64,000 nt of DNA, taken from positions 4,792,232-4,856,231 of the forward strand of contig OX419339.1 in assembly GCA_948470475.1 (NCBI GenBank), in the 5' to 3' direction. The first letter of the stretch is position 1. Every line of letters starts with the position of its first letter. A model generated the notes under the pieces. That model was not told the DNA's origin. It searched no databases and saw only the letters and a list, made by a program, of their open reading frames with translations. Below, piece after piece: positions 36,071 through 47,849 of the stretch. The translations under genes and the position numbers were made by a program. The DNA is from Galaxea fascicularis. Lineage: Eukaryota; Cnidaria; Anthozoa; Scleractinia; Euphylliidae.

Positions 36071-36931
36071 ATGTCGGGTGAAGCGGAGGGATTATGGACA
36101 GGCGAAATAGAAACCAGTTTTCAAGAAGCGCTGGCGATCTACCCACCCTGTGGAAGACAAAAGATCATGTTGTCAACAAAAGACAAGATGTACGGTCGCA
36201 ACGAACTCATCGCACGATACATTCTTATGAAAACGGGCAAAGTCAGAACTCGAAAGCAAGTGGCCAGTCACATTCAGGTACTGGCTCGGAAAAAAATCCG
36301 CCAGTTTCAATCAAGAATAAAAGAGAAGACTTACATCAATGACGGCCTACAAGAGATGATGACTATGTCCTCGGCCGAGATTTTGTCCCCCGTGGTTCAT
36401 CATGGAGGCGATGTTTTCGAAGCGCCTACTTGTTCTGATATCTCCCCAGGGCCACCGCCTGCTCTGTTACACTGCTACTCGTCAGCTGGGCCGAGCCATC
36501 ATGGACAGCTGATGGTTGAAATTCCACGTCCTCGAACCCCACCGAAGCTACAGTTCCCTGTCACACCAGAACAGCAAGGCATGCCCGAGTTTACTCCTCC
36601 CCGCACGCCACCTAAAATGGAGACGAGTTTCCATGAAGGAGCACTACAACGCAGTTTTACCTGGGAAGTACCGGATATAACTCAAGAGCTTGACTACAAG
36701 GAGCAAACGGCGGACTTCTGTCCGCAGTACAACATCCGCGTAAGTAGCGCCAGCACTTGGCGTGCCATTCCGGAAGTAATCCATAGCGCCAGATGTAAAG
36801 ACGAACCCGTCATCTCAACATGCGCGCTTGGCGTTTCGGCGTCTTCTTTGCCAGAGACGCCAACTTTTGAGGATTACTTGGTTTACGACGCTGACCAAAC
36901 ATGCCCTTCGATCGATTTCTCGGACATGTGA
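36071..36931 (+). CDS. TEA/ATTS-domain transcription factor lacking a visible YAP-binding domain
   Basis: TEAD/Scalloped proteins bind MCAT-type DNA sites with an N-terminal TEA domain and use a C-terminal domain of roughly 200 residues to bind YAP/Yorkie in Hippo signalling. This 286-codon uninterrupted frame has the TEA domain at residues 5-84: GLWTGEIETSFQEALAIYPP, CGRQKIMLS, KMYGRNELIARYI and the DNA-recognition helix RTRKQVASHIQVLARKK. The rest is proline-rich, with a repeated PRTPPK motif (two copies) and an acidic end (DYLVYDADQ..DFSDM), and shows none of the YAP-binding-domain sequence. I start at ATG 36071; an upstream TTG could not be excluded. A strong donor (GTGAGT at 36928) overlaps the stop codon, so the frame may instead be an exon that continues further. 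I see no YAP-binding exon on this strand up to 43 kb. It may be a divergent, possibly retroposed, TEAD paralogue. Confidence 0.9.
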   Translation: MSGEAEGLWTGEIETSFQEALAIYPPCGRQKIMLSTKDKMYGRNELIARYILMKTGKVRTRKQVASHIQVLARKKIRQFQSRIKEKTYINDGLQEMMTMSSAEILSPVVHHGGDVFEAPTCSDISPGPPPALLHCYSSAGPSHHGQLMVEIPRPRTPPKLQFPVTPEQQGMPEFTPPRTPPKMETSFHEGALQRSFTWEVPDITQELDYKEQTADFCPQYNIRVSSASTWRAIPEVIHSARCKDEPVISTCALGVSASSLPETPTFEDYLVYDADQTCPSIDFSDM

Positions 36932-39347
36932 GTCCACATCGGTAATTATATACTATGTACTTAATCTTTATGACATAGATTTTCGCCGCTATTTACAGGA
37001 CACAGTTGCTTTATTGTTAATCTTTAGGTTATCAGACAACATAAGAGTACCAAAAGCCCGATTTTCTCAAAAATCACTTCGCGATCCGCTAATTTGTTGC
37101 TTGTTTAACTAGCCATCAAAAGAGAATTATAAGGATGCTGGGAAAAATTATAATTTTACCGGCCTATTTGATTAACTAAGTGCGGTAATTTCGAGTAAAA
37201 AACGCCTCTTTAGCTTGAGTGGAACGCATTTTCCACTCGTCAACTTGTTTAATTTTGTTAACTTGTCTCTTTGATGACATTACCTGTGATATAGAAGTTG
37301 GAATCTGGCAAAGTACCTTGCTCTCATTCACTTGAAGCAAGAGTAGAAACATCGAAAGAAACAGGAGAGGACAAAGGTCATCGCTCGCCTGTCGTATGTG
37401 TGATAAACAAGTTTAAGTTTCTGAATTAGTTCTGTTTTATTCATTCTCGCGAAAGATCTAGCTTTAAGTTGAGTGTCTATCTTTTTACCATTTACCGTCT
37501 GAGTTTTGTACCGCTGATTGCCACCTGTCTTACTACTTCACGCTTGACATGTCTCGCGCGTGTTTTAACGGGCTTCCCTTTCATTCGAGTTGTTTAGCTA
37601 TTCTTCCAAAACAAACTTTGCTTTCATGGTGATTTACTTCAAGTCCTTTGTCATGCATGGTTCAATGTTTGCACTTGTCCTAAGTCACACTTTTATCAGG
37701 GTAGTTTTTGATTAACCCGTTCCATTCAAGTTTATCGATTTATTTACTTGATTTCTGAGGAGCAGCCGAAACAAAAAGTCACTGATTCACAAATAAAATA
37801 AGCCGTTCAAAGTTCACTAGCTTCTTTTCCACGGTTTACGAATTGGAATGTCAAATTTCCTCAACAGATCAGAGCTAAGTGTAAATTCAAAGGGCAAAGC
37901 CATGTTATTCATTAGTTTTTAACTCAATTTTTGGATCGGTTGTCATAAAGATCTGTTTTTTACGTTAAAGCAAGAAAACGTAAACGCACTTGAATTTGCG
38001 TCTGCACACGACTACTAACTCGTAACACTCAATATTAATGTCGATAGCAGTTCTAACTTTTGTCTAGAGGCCATGGTGTAAAAAACAAACTTAAAAGGCT
38101 GTGAAGACCCTTGCATGTATTTTGTCCAAGGCTGGTTAATCTACGCTCGCTTCCAAGTTCGTTTCAGTTCAGTGGTCGAGTAGCCGGAGCGTTTTCCCCC
38201 TGTTGTCACGTTAAGTTTTGACAACGAAACTCATTCAGTTAATTCAAAACTGTGAGTGATGTACATGAAATGAATTTAAAATTGTTTCAGCTTTGTGAAA
38301 ACTTTCTAAGACGAAAACTGAACTAGAAGCAAATATGGATGAATTAAAATTGAGAGCCTCGAAACGTCGAAACCTATCGGCTGGAACACTACATATTACC
38401 ACCTGTGGAAGAAAAAAGCAAATTTGAAGTCAGTTTTTTGCTTGACCCTGTCAATAGCCGGCGCGTCAAAATGGTCATCATCTTCCCCGGCCGAATTATA
38501 GCATCAATACAATTTTCATCAAAATTATGACCTAGCAGACAACAGCTTCTCATAATAATATATTTACGCAAGGCTGGGCCCTGGGTGGAGTCCACTCTAA
38601 CTCTGTTTGGATGCCAGGTGAAATAGAACTTTATCAAAACAAAAGACTAACTTAATCTAAGACATAAAATTTGGCGAGTTAAAGCAGTTTTGTTCCGGTC
38701 GTTTACAGCAAATTAAGATTTGGATATAAGGCTTCAGATTGACTATCGCCAAACTTCTGTGAATATCTGTTTTCAACGGAAACACCATGATCTTATTATA
38801 AGGAAAAGGGAAAGGCAATCTCGAGTCACTTGAGTCTATGCAGAGGTAATCATGTCTCTTCATAATCAGGATCCGAGTTCGCGTTGTTTGAATCTGTTAT
38901 AGTTGGAATGGATGTAGGGTATACACGACGAAGAAATAAGCTGTTCTGGGCCGAAGCAATTTAAGATGGCTTTCTAGAGCACTTTTTACCTTAAAGGGTT
39001 TTTACCTGCAATTTTCACGTTCTTCACAACTCTCTTAGTTTCTACTGAGAGTATTGGTAGTCTATTGACACGAAATATGAATGGTTACGGTAATTGAAAT
39101 TCACACATATATTTCTTCCATACTTTTTATTGCATATCAAACCTGTGGATCAGACTCTTTCATGAGCTCTGGTGCACCAAGTGTGTTTGGAGAGTAGTAA
39201 AGCTTACATTGGAAAGGATTGCAAGTGGGAATTGGCCGCGTAATAGAGATTTAGAGTATTGTCAATGCGAGTTTGCGGAGGGAGCTAAAAGTCTGAATAA
39301 AATTCAGCAAAGGATTTTGGAATCTTTATTTAGAAAGCGCTTAAATA
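36932..39347. other. Spacer downstream of the TEA-domain gene
   Basis: No exon, domain or clear repeat found on either strand. Confidence 0.5.
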
Positions 39348-39350
39348 TTA

Positions 39351-39580
39351 GGGTGCTTTCGATTGGGAAATCTGGGTTTAGATCTTAAAATCTGATCTTT
39401 CGGATTTCCAATCGAACTCAAGATCTGGAAACAGATTTCGTCGTGGGTTTCGTTAATTGAAATCCATATCGGGGAAGGAATCCGCAGCGAAATCTGATTT
39501 CAGGGTCTTCGGTGTTTGATTGGAAATCCGGAGTTCTGGATTTTCAAATCTAAATCCAGATTTCCCAATCGAAATCACCC
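39351..39580. mobile_element. 230 bp MITE with TTA target duplication
   Basis: The ends GGGTGCTTTCGATTGGGAAA and the reverse complement of the right end (GGGTGATTTCGATTGGGAAA) differ at one base. TTA flanks both sides (39348-39350 and 39581-39583). Interior repeats of AAATCTGATTT-like words in both directions add further pairing. Typical of a PIF/Harbinger-type non-autonomous element. Confidence 0.85.
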
Positions 39581-40124
39581 TTAAATTCGAAGAATTACTG
39601 ACTTCAGTAATTATTTGTTCCTATAGACACAAAGCAGCTAACAGGTGTATGAATTTTCGTAGTTCCCATAATTGCCCGCTCTCGGCCAATCTATTCCAAG
39701 GCTATCACTCAGTCCCAAAGCGAGCGATTTTCAATTTTACAAATACTTCTATTCTGCGCCTGATAATTTTCCCTTATTTTTCAGAAAAAGTGTTTTATTA
39801 AATGTTGTTACCGGCCACTGCTTTGGTTTATCCTGAAAAAAATAAATTCACCACTGTCGGTGGATATTTGTACCGCCACCACAAAATATCCACTGTCTTC
39901 ACTGCCACTTCGTTGCAAAACTGTTCTTGTGTATGAAAGCCAATTGAACCTTATCAACAAATAATTTTGACTCAAGCTTTTAAGAAATGAGGCGTTTTTA
40001 TTGACTTTTATATATTACATTTATTTTAATATTGTTGTCAGTTTGTTAAGATGAGAGAAGCAGGCATATTCTGGATACAGAATGCTCGATATAGATCAGT
40101 TTTAGTTCGGCGAAAATTTACATG

Positions 40125-40146
40125 TATATATATATATATATATATA
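40125..40146. repeat. (TA)n microsatellite
   Basis: A run of about 11 TA units. The surrounding region 39590-40830 holds no gene I recognise. Confidence 0.9.
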
Positions 40147-40832
40147 CTAAATATTAATACCTTCAAGAACCATACACTCACTTCTCCAAAATGCATCTGC
40201 TGACTAGTTTCGTCAGTCGACTATATGCCTGCCAGATGCAAGACTGGCGGTTAACTCCTACTGGAGTTGCATTTGACAAATAGGCGATAAATTTTGTCTT
40301 GCGGTTGCCGTTTCCCCGCCTTGCCGGATCAAGATATAAATCATTCCGTAGACGGTGTCGCGCACTCGACAGTCGCTCATGTTTTCCCGCGCTTAGCACC
40401 CATTCATGCACACAATGCACTTGGGACCAGCTTAATGTTTCCAGCGGCTGTCCAAACGTTTTGCGGTAGTTTTTCGTCTGTTTGTTACTTAACCTCCGTA
40501 AGGTGGTTAAGTATTTCAGCTATCACTGCATTTATGGCTCTTGAAAGTATGATCTCCTTTAAGATTAGTCAAGCTTAGTAAAATGAGAAGACTGATAAAC
40601 ACTGCAACTTAAACATAGTTCTGTACAGTGTAGAAACTCTTCGCACATTACTTTATTTTGTTGTACAGAATCCAGACGGAATTCAGTCCTTTCAGTTATT
40701 AAATTGTCCGTTAGAGATAACTGTAGTTTAACATCAGTTATACCTGATTAGAACATTATAAGCATTTTGCATTCTCAGGCAGAGCCTGGTTTAAAGAAAA
40801 AGCACTAATGAATGTTTCGTTAGTGCAGTGCA

Positions 40833-41054
40833 ATATCGAGGGTCCTCTATACTTTTTTCGTGAAACGTGATTGGGACTATTTTTTTCTCGTGAAACGTGA
40901 TTTAGGTTTATTTGTTCATTCGTGATTCGTGATTGCCGATATTTGCTTTATCGTGAACGTGAACGAATTTTGGGAATTATCCGTGACGCGTGAACAGTCT
41001 CAATATTTTTCCGTGAATGCATTTTCCAAAGTGGTATAGGGGACCCTCAATATC
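40833..41054. repeat. Inverted-end repeat with CGTGAAACGTGATT sub-repeats
   Basis: The left end TATCGAGGGTCCTCTATA and the right end TATAGGGGACCCTCAATATC are imperfect inverted repeats. The interior carries repeated CGTGAAACGTGATT and GTGATTCGTGATT words. A segment at 41820-42005 carries the same words in the opposite direction (ATCACGTTTCACGG, GTTTCACG, TTTCACGG), so the family is present at least twice. Confidence 0.6.
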
Positions 41055-41819
41055 GACTACAAGTGATCGCTCTGGCAACCCACATAAGCATGCTGAAACG
41101 GACTATTTAAGGCCACCTCCCTCGGTTACTTTTCCGACTTGTCAAAAAGCACTCAGTGATAACTTTTGGAGAACTGTGAATTGCGATCGTTTCTTTAACA
41201 AGCGTAAGCAAAGATCCAGGAGAATGTAATTTCAAAGAGAGCAAAACATGAAACGCCATTAGATCGCTCCTACTTGGAGGATAAAACGCATAGTGTCCCG
41301 GATATCAAATCATCCATCAAGGAAATTAGCAGTAGCTTTTGGGGCGAGGTCAAGTTCCCGGGCCACTTCTATTGCAGTGGTTTTCAATTTAGTGTTGTCG
41401 TAAAAATATCAGTTTGTTTCAATATTAAGGCAATACATAACCTCTTAAATTAATAAAACTACCTACGTTTCTATTACCATCCGTTATTCAACCGAAAATG
41501 GACACAGGAAGCAGTTGGCAGTGTTTAACTTTAATGCATGTAAGCGTCATTTTCCTTAACATTTTGCATATGCTGTGCTCGTATTATTTTAGTAATAAAA
41601 ATCATTAATAAACTGACCAGTTGTCTGCATAATTTCAAACAACCTTATAGAGTCTCAGAGGCTATACATGTCACATGACTTAATTCCCTTTTAAACTCCC
41701 ATACTCATCCTACTCACCTACCCAGATCCACGGCACAGTTAGGTGTTTTTCCTCTCTAGTCAGAATGACTTATGTAAGTAAGATTATATTTCAGGGAGGG
41801 TGGTAAAGATAGGAGGGGT

Positions 41820-42005
41820 CTAGATCACGTTTCACGGAAAATAAAACGGCCCTTTTAAGTACAATTCACGAAAAACAGAAGACATAATGAAACTTACGGT
41901 TCACGACAAATTGAACATTTCTTTCTCGTTTCACGCTTCATGAGGAAAAAATTAGCCATTTCATATTTCACGGAAAAGAAAGGGCTGATCACGAGTCACG
42001 AATAG
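41820..42005. repeat. Second, inverted copy of the CGTGAAACGTG repeat family
   Basis: Several TTTCACG/TTCACGA words at 15-40 bp spacing, the reverse complement of those at 40850-41020. Clear element ends are not seen. The segment 41060-41819 between the copies and 42010-43130 after them hold no recognised gene. Confidence 0.5.
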
Positions 42006-43139
42006 TACAAACAGTACTGAAACAGTACTGTAGCAGCTCTCTTAAGCTCTAAATTTCATTGGCAGGCATAGTGTAGCACCTCTATTGTTTTAGGGATAGG
42101 GTCCATTGTTCGTGTTGTTTGTTCTTTTGTTCACCTGAAGGGTAGCGAGCCAGTCTCGTGAGACCATAGGAGAGCTACTACATGACCCAAATGAAAGGGC
42201 TACTGTGAGCCAACTCGAGAATGCAGTGGTCAAAACTGCCTACTAACACTTGATTTTAAGCTTCTGGAAAAAAAAAACCTCCAAAGCGTTCGTTTGCTTA
42301 AGCATTTTTTTTTTCATCTGGAGCGCTTGAAAAATAGCTTCAAGCGCCAGCCTTTTGAACGTCCAAAACGTTTCAGTGATTTCCTGCGGTTTGGAACATG
42401 TGTGAGAAATTTGCAAGGTGTGGGGCGGACTGTCAATAATTGTTTGAATTTGCTGATAACGGTTTGGAATCGTTTTGAAACTAAAAGGCTGCATTCCTTT
42501 GTTATAAAAACATTGCTTCATTCATAAATTCGCTTAAAGTACTCTGCATGCACGTCGCAAAAAATGAATAGGACGACTAACAGCAGTGCATGACTACAAT
42601 TTCATGGGTATTTTTCGTTATGTGCACGACTGCACGGCTGCATGTCTGGCAATTCCTGTGTCGCTTATTTACACAAGTACATTCCAGATCATGGCCGATG
42701 TACCACCTCCAAGAAAATGTTTCACCACTAGCTAAGACGAAATAGCAGGTACAACGACATCTACATAACAGGGACTCTTAACAGGTAAATATTGTGATTT
42801 AGAGATAAAATGTGCACCAGCGGAAGACATACTTTATGCGTTTTTATTCCCTGTGAACCTTGAGCTGATGACAGCTTGAAAGTCCTCGCTCACTCAAAAT
42901 ATGATATCCGTCTCTACAGTCAAATCCAAGGTACTTTAAACTGCCTAGTACGTAAACATCGCATCCAGGGAGTGAATTCCTACCCCGTAATCTCATCTCG
43001 CAATCCCGCTTTTCTGCATAAACCACTTTTAACTTAGACTAAAGCAACCTTTAAATTAACCCCCATTTAAGCTATTTGCCGTGAACTTTAATTTAATTTT
43101 ACTTTACAATCGTTACATTGCGCTACATCTTTATCATAT

Positions 43140-43275
43140 GACCCGTACGGCCCCGCGCGCTTTCATTCTAAAACTATCAAGAAATCCCCGTATGAGGGCC
43201 GTACGCATTACCGCGAGCAGGGCCGGAAAAAGCCGTACGGCCCTGCTAGGGACACGTACGGCCCCGCGTGATACG
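43140..43275. repeat. GC-rich block with repeated CGTACGGCCC
   Basis: CGTACGGCCC or its reverse complement GGGCCGTACG occurs four times in about 130 bp, in an otherwise AT-rich region. GTACGGCCCCGCG(C/T)G is the longest shared word. The class is unknown. Confidence 0.6.
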
Positions 43276-43684
43276 ATTTTAGAGGATTTCGTCGCGTCTG
43301 ACCATGTAAGTTTATTTTACAACCAGAAAGCAAATACAAACAACATATTAGATCAATTTTATGTGCAAATTAGTCCCTTTTTTTACGCGCTCATGAAGAG
43401 TCTAAGGAGGCCATATGATAAAATACTTATTGACTAAGTTAGGTTGGGCCGGACGGGAAAATATTTAGCTCGCTCCGTTCGGTCCGTACGCCATCACCTC
43501 GAGCCCTCCCACTCAGTCAAAAAGCACATACTACTTAATTTTTTTTATTTCAGTTTTCTGCTTTACTGTTTAGAATGACTAGGATTTAGAAACATTTTAA
43601 ATGTACACTTAATTACTTCGATTCAATGATTAATCGAAACTGCCTGGCTTTGACTTCAGCTGGTGGTTGAATTTAGTAGAGTTT

Positions 43685-44659
43685 TTAGTGAGTGCGCGTT
43701 GAGTCTACTGAAAGATCCTGGCCATGAGTGGGATCAGGTGCCACTGCTCCGCCCTTACAGCAAAAGAAAGGACGAAGCAAACGACGAAACGTAGTCTTGA
43801 ATGCAGGCAGCCGCAGGGCATACACGAATGGGTTAATCAGAGAGTTCAATGTGATCAACACAAAGTGCATATCTCGCAACCAATGAATGACCTCGCAGCT
43901 GCAGCTGGTGCAGGAATTCATGAGGTAGATCATGATGCATGCTGGACCGTAACACGCCAGAAATGCCATCAGCATTACCAAATGTGTCTTGGTTAGTTTT
44001 TTCTCCCACAGCAGGTTTCGCTCCTGAGCCTTGCTCCTTTCTCCGTCGCCCTGATACAGGCTGTTCAGTTCACCTACGCTCTTTTTCACGGCCATGAACA
44101 CGCGCACATAAGAAAAGATTAAGATGAAAACCGTGCAGAACAGTGTGATGTTGGCGAACACAAAGGCATACGTGACAAAACCGACGACGAACAGCAACCC
44201 GCTGCTAATGACCGACAAAACCCAGATGACAATTGATCCTTGGAGCACCCGTACATTCGTCATGTTGACATGATACCACATTGGAGACGTAATGGCAAAA
44301 TAGCGATCGATCGTCAAGATGACCAAGCTAAGCAGCGAGGCGGTGCAACACATGAAATACACAAACTGCGACAGCCACGAGTAGTTGATTGACAGGCCGT
44401 GAGCTTCTCTATAATGGGTGTACATGGACAGCGGTTCCACCATGGCGCCCACGATCAAATCCGTGATGGCCAGGTTAAGAATGAGCAAGATATAGGGAGT
44501 GCGACGAAGACTCTTGTTGGGGTCTAACAAGACTGAAAGGATGATCAACAGATTCCCAGGTACTGTGAAAACACAGAACACTGCGGCTGTAGATAAAGTG
44601 GTGAAAGACACTTCTCTCGGCGCCCAGACTCCTTTACAGTGGCTAGCACCCAGGCCCAT
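43685..44659 (-). CDS. Class A (rhodopsin-like) G-protein-coupled receptor, single exon
   Basis: Seven membrane segments in a 324-codon uninterrupted frame; start at the ATG 44659-44657, since the upstream extension begins only with TTG. Signatures: TM1 GNLLIIL, TM2 LNLAITDLIVG, TM3 end DRYFAI, TM4 IVIWVLS, TM6 FLACYGPACI (tyrosine in place of the usual Trp of CWxP) and TM7 NSLINPFVYALR. There is no Cys at the usual TM3 start (Ser instead), extracellular loop 2 is extremely short, and position 5.50 is Thr rather than Pro. Those absences are shared with the melanocortin, lysophospholipid and cannabinoid group, but the ligand cannot be assigned. The cytoplasmic tail has a Cys pair (FFCCKGG), a likely palmitoylation site. 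A candidate AATAAA on the gene strand lies at 43549-43544. Intronless class A receptors are common in cnidarian expansions. Confidence 0.95.
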   Translation of the reverse strand: MGLGASHCKGVWAPREVSFTTLSTAAVFCVFTVPGNLLIILSVLLDPNKSLRRTPYILLILNLAITDLIVGAMVEPLSMYTHYREAHGLSINYSWLSQFVYFMCCTASLLSLVILTIDRYFAITSPMWYHVNMTNVRVLQGSIVIWVLSVISSGLLFVVGFVTYAFVFANITLFCTVFILIFSYVRVFMAVKKSVGELNSLYQGDGERSKAQERNLLWEKKLTKTHLVMLMAFLACYGPACIMIYLMNSCTSCSCEVIHWLRDMHFVLITLNSLINPFVYALRLPAFKTTFRRLLRPFFCCKGGAVAPDPTHGQDLSVDSTRTH

Positions 44660-44719
44660 CGTGTTTCTCGCGATCAGACAACGATACTTTATTCTTAAGG
44701 CAATGTAAGAAAATATCAA

Positions 44720-46480
44720 ATCTCAGTACAACTCAACCTCAATTACTTAAGAGAAACGAAACTCTATAAATAGCCGAAAGTTCGCCGCTTTTTCTGTATT
44801 TATATATTTATTATTCTGATATTAATTTTGGAAGAATTAAATTTGATAAAGGAAAGAAATAGGTCAAGAATCCGTTCGCAATTTTTTCACAAACAGTGCA
44901 GCGAACGAAAAACAAGAAACCAAAAAGGCCATAAACATGCTCACTAAATTGTATGAATTATCATTCGGAAATTAGAGAGGTAGGAAAAGTAGAAAGGAAG
45001 TAACTTGGTCAGCAAGCTCCTAACAAAGTCTGTGTCGATGAAAGTACTTGCCGGAGAAAAACCAGTGGTCTTTAGACTTGTTTAAATGGAGTATTCTTCC
45101 CGAGCTTCATCCCATTAAAAAATTTGGAGCAATTTTCAGATTTACCTATTACCATTAACATCTGGAATACGTGAAACATGATTTATCCTTGGCCACACAA
45201 AACAACACATTGAAGGAAATTAAGTGTTAGTAGACACAGCCTTTCTCCCTTTCAGGAGCACTAAATCTCAAAACTAAAATCTCGCCTGCCGGGCAAATGT
45301 TCAAAAGTCTTTAAGTCTCAGGACTGTGAGCTATTTGCTATTAGAAAGGTTGAAAAGGAATCGCTATAAAATAGGTGTCTGAAAAGATACGTAATAGAAC
45401 TTACCAAACAGGCCAGCGAAGACCACCAAATATTTTCTCGACAATAGTAAAATTTACAATTTTAAAGAAAATCAAACTGTTGACATCATCAATCGCTTTT
45501 AAACAGGCAGGTGCGAAATTTGGAAGATAACAACGTCGTCAGTTCTTATTCATCTAACTTCGGTAATTTATTTCTTTTCCTTTTGTTTTAAACCGAACAA
45601 AGAGTCTTCGTTCTATTATTTTAATAAGTCCCTTTATTAAACTAATTCATTACGCTTCCAAGAGGATCACAAGACCGTTATCGACTTTATCTAAATTGCA
45701 TCATGTATTTCCAAACATAAAGCTCCTATTAAACTCTTCTTTTCATCTACAAACGAAAACCTACATCTTGTTCTTATCAATAGAAAACTGTAATAAAATT
45801 CGTCAGTTATAGGTTAGAGTTCGAATTTTGATCAAACTTGAATACAGCAATAGGGCTAGCCGTGAAAATTATCTCATTCTGTTTGACGTAAATTGGATGC
45901 GAAAAGATCTCATCTATTGAACTGACATAAATGTTTTGAGGAAAAGGCCAACGCGATTTCTCAGTTAACATGGTTCATCTGAGCAGACCTTTTTTGCGGT
46001 ATGAGGTGTTATTTAAAGCCATGAGAGACGTTCACGTTTAAGGTAATGGGCTTATAGATTCTAGCAGATGTAAGATTCTGTCTGTTCACGTTCGTGCTCA
46101 GAATGTGTTTCCCTTGATCAGCGATCGCTAAAAGAGTGGCCGTACTGATTGGTCTGTTCAAAATATCGACTTCCTATTTGAACTGCGCATGCCTTAAGGC
46201 CACAGACGTGCACAGTCCAAACAAGCCATAAAAAAGCCGCTGTTTTTCATGTTCTTCTCTGCTGCCATCCGTTTTATCGTAATAGATTTCATATATTATA
46301 TATTTTTACTTCAGATTAGTCTCTGAGCTCGAGGATTTGAGAATTTCATTGGCAGCCCGCGATTCATAAGAAGACGAAAACGTTATTCAAATGCAACTGT
46401 CCACGGATACCACTCCCTCAGCAATCTGACTATGCGCACGCGTAAGGTAATGGTCATACAGGGGATGAGATCTGGCTTTA
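44720..46480. other. Intergenic, nothing recognised
   Basis: AT-rich. No exon, transposon end or tandem repeat stood out on either strand. Confidence 0.5.
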
Positions 46481-46486
46481 AGATCA

Positions 46487-46519
46487 GAACAGTCAAAATA
46501 TACAAAAGAATAAAGGGGG

Positions 46520-46550
<31 letters not shown>

Positions 46551-47690
46551 CCGGGTGGGGAAGTAGTACACAAAAATTTGGTATTATCAACAGAGTTGAT
46601 AAATGTAAATTGACCCGGCACCGTATTAGGATTCTATAGTGGAGTAGGAGCTACGCTATTGGTGGTAACATGGCAACGTGAAAAATAGGAATACATTAGT
46701 TGAATGAAAAGCGTTCGTTAATACCGTGCGGATTAAGGGTGCCGATTTGGAAGATGAATTTTTGTTCCAGATCCTTGCGGCTTTCCGTCGTACCTTGATG
46801 TAGGGAAAGGCCGCAGATAGCCATGTGTTGTTTGGAGTGGTTAGGGAGATTAAAATGACGAGCGACTGGCTTAGATGCATCCTTGTCATTCGTCTCAACA
46901 TCGCGAAGGTGTTCGCGGAATCGGTCGCCTAGTCGTCTTGCTGTCTCGCCAATGTATAATTTATTGCATAACGTACAGGTTAGGCAATAAAAGACATTTG
47001 CGGAGGTACATGTGAAACGATCAGTGATCTTAACAGATCGCTTAGGTCCCGATAATTTGCTGTGTTGAGAATGAATTGACAAGTTTTACATCGTGAGCGC
47101 GCGCATTTGAAAGTGCCGAGTTTCTCGTTAGTTTTAAATGCGCTTCTAACTAAAAAGTTGCCGACGTTTTTGTCGCGTTTGTATGAAATTAGTGGAGGTT
47201 GCGAAAAGATTCTACCAGTCTCGGGATCATTTTGGAGTAATTTGAAGTTATTAAGAATGATACTTTTGACTACATGATTATGAGGATGGAAAGTGAGGGT
47301 GAATGGAATTCTGTCGTTCTTATCCTTTTGTGACGTTTGTAGTGCTGACTGTCGATCAAATTGTTGGGCGCGATGATGGCCCGCTTTGACCAAGGAGGTA
47401 GGGTAGCCACGTTTTTCGAAGAACTGGCACATCTCCTCTGATTTGCTGGAATAATCAGAGTCATCACTACATAGACGTCGAAGTCTAAGAAACTGAGAAT
47501 AAGGAATGGAATTCTTGACATGTGATGGATGTGATGTTGAATACAACAAATAACTGTGAGAATCTGTAGGTTTGTAGTGCACACTAATACATAAACCGTT
47601 GCCACTGATAGAAACTTCGATATCTAGGAAAGCCAATGAAGTTTCCGAAATTTCCCAGGTATATGTAATATACAAAAGTCTGAGTAGTAC
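46487..47690 (-). mobile_element. 5'-truncated Penelope-like element (RT end plus GIY-YIG endonuclease)
   Basis: On the - strand, 47675-46980 encodes the C-terminal part of a Penelope-type reverse transcriptase (SLAFLDIEVSISGNGLCISV, then HYKPTDSHSYLLYSTSHPSH). After a frame change near 47070 the frame 47082-46696 encodes the GIY-YIG nuclease region (FYCLTCTLCNKLYIGETARR, then LGDRFREHLRDV). GIY-YIG linked to this RT type is diagnostic of endonuclease-bearing Penelope-like elements. About 200 bp after the stop (46487-46690) match the terminal remnant at 53700-53945. The RT core motifs are missing; homology ends near 47690. The element is inactive because of the truncation and the frameshift. 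Confidence 0.88.
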
Positions 47691-47849
47691 AAGACAAAGC
47701 GGAGGAATGTGTTCTTATTCCGATTTTCAATCCCTATTTTCACTTCTCAATTTTCTTCTTCTTCTCTGTTATATTTTGCATTCGTTCCTCCCATATTATT
47801 CCCATTCTTAAATATTTCTACATGACTATCAACTTGTAGATCGCGAAAT

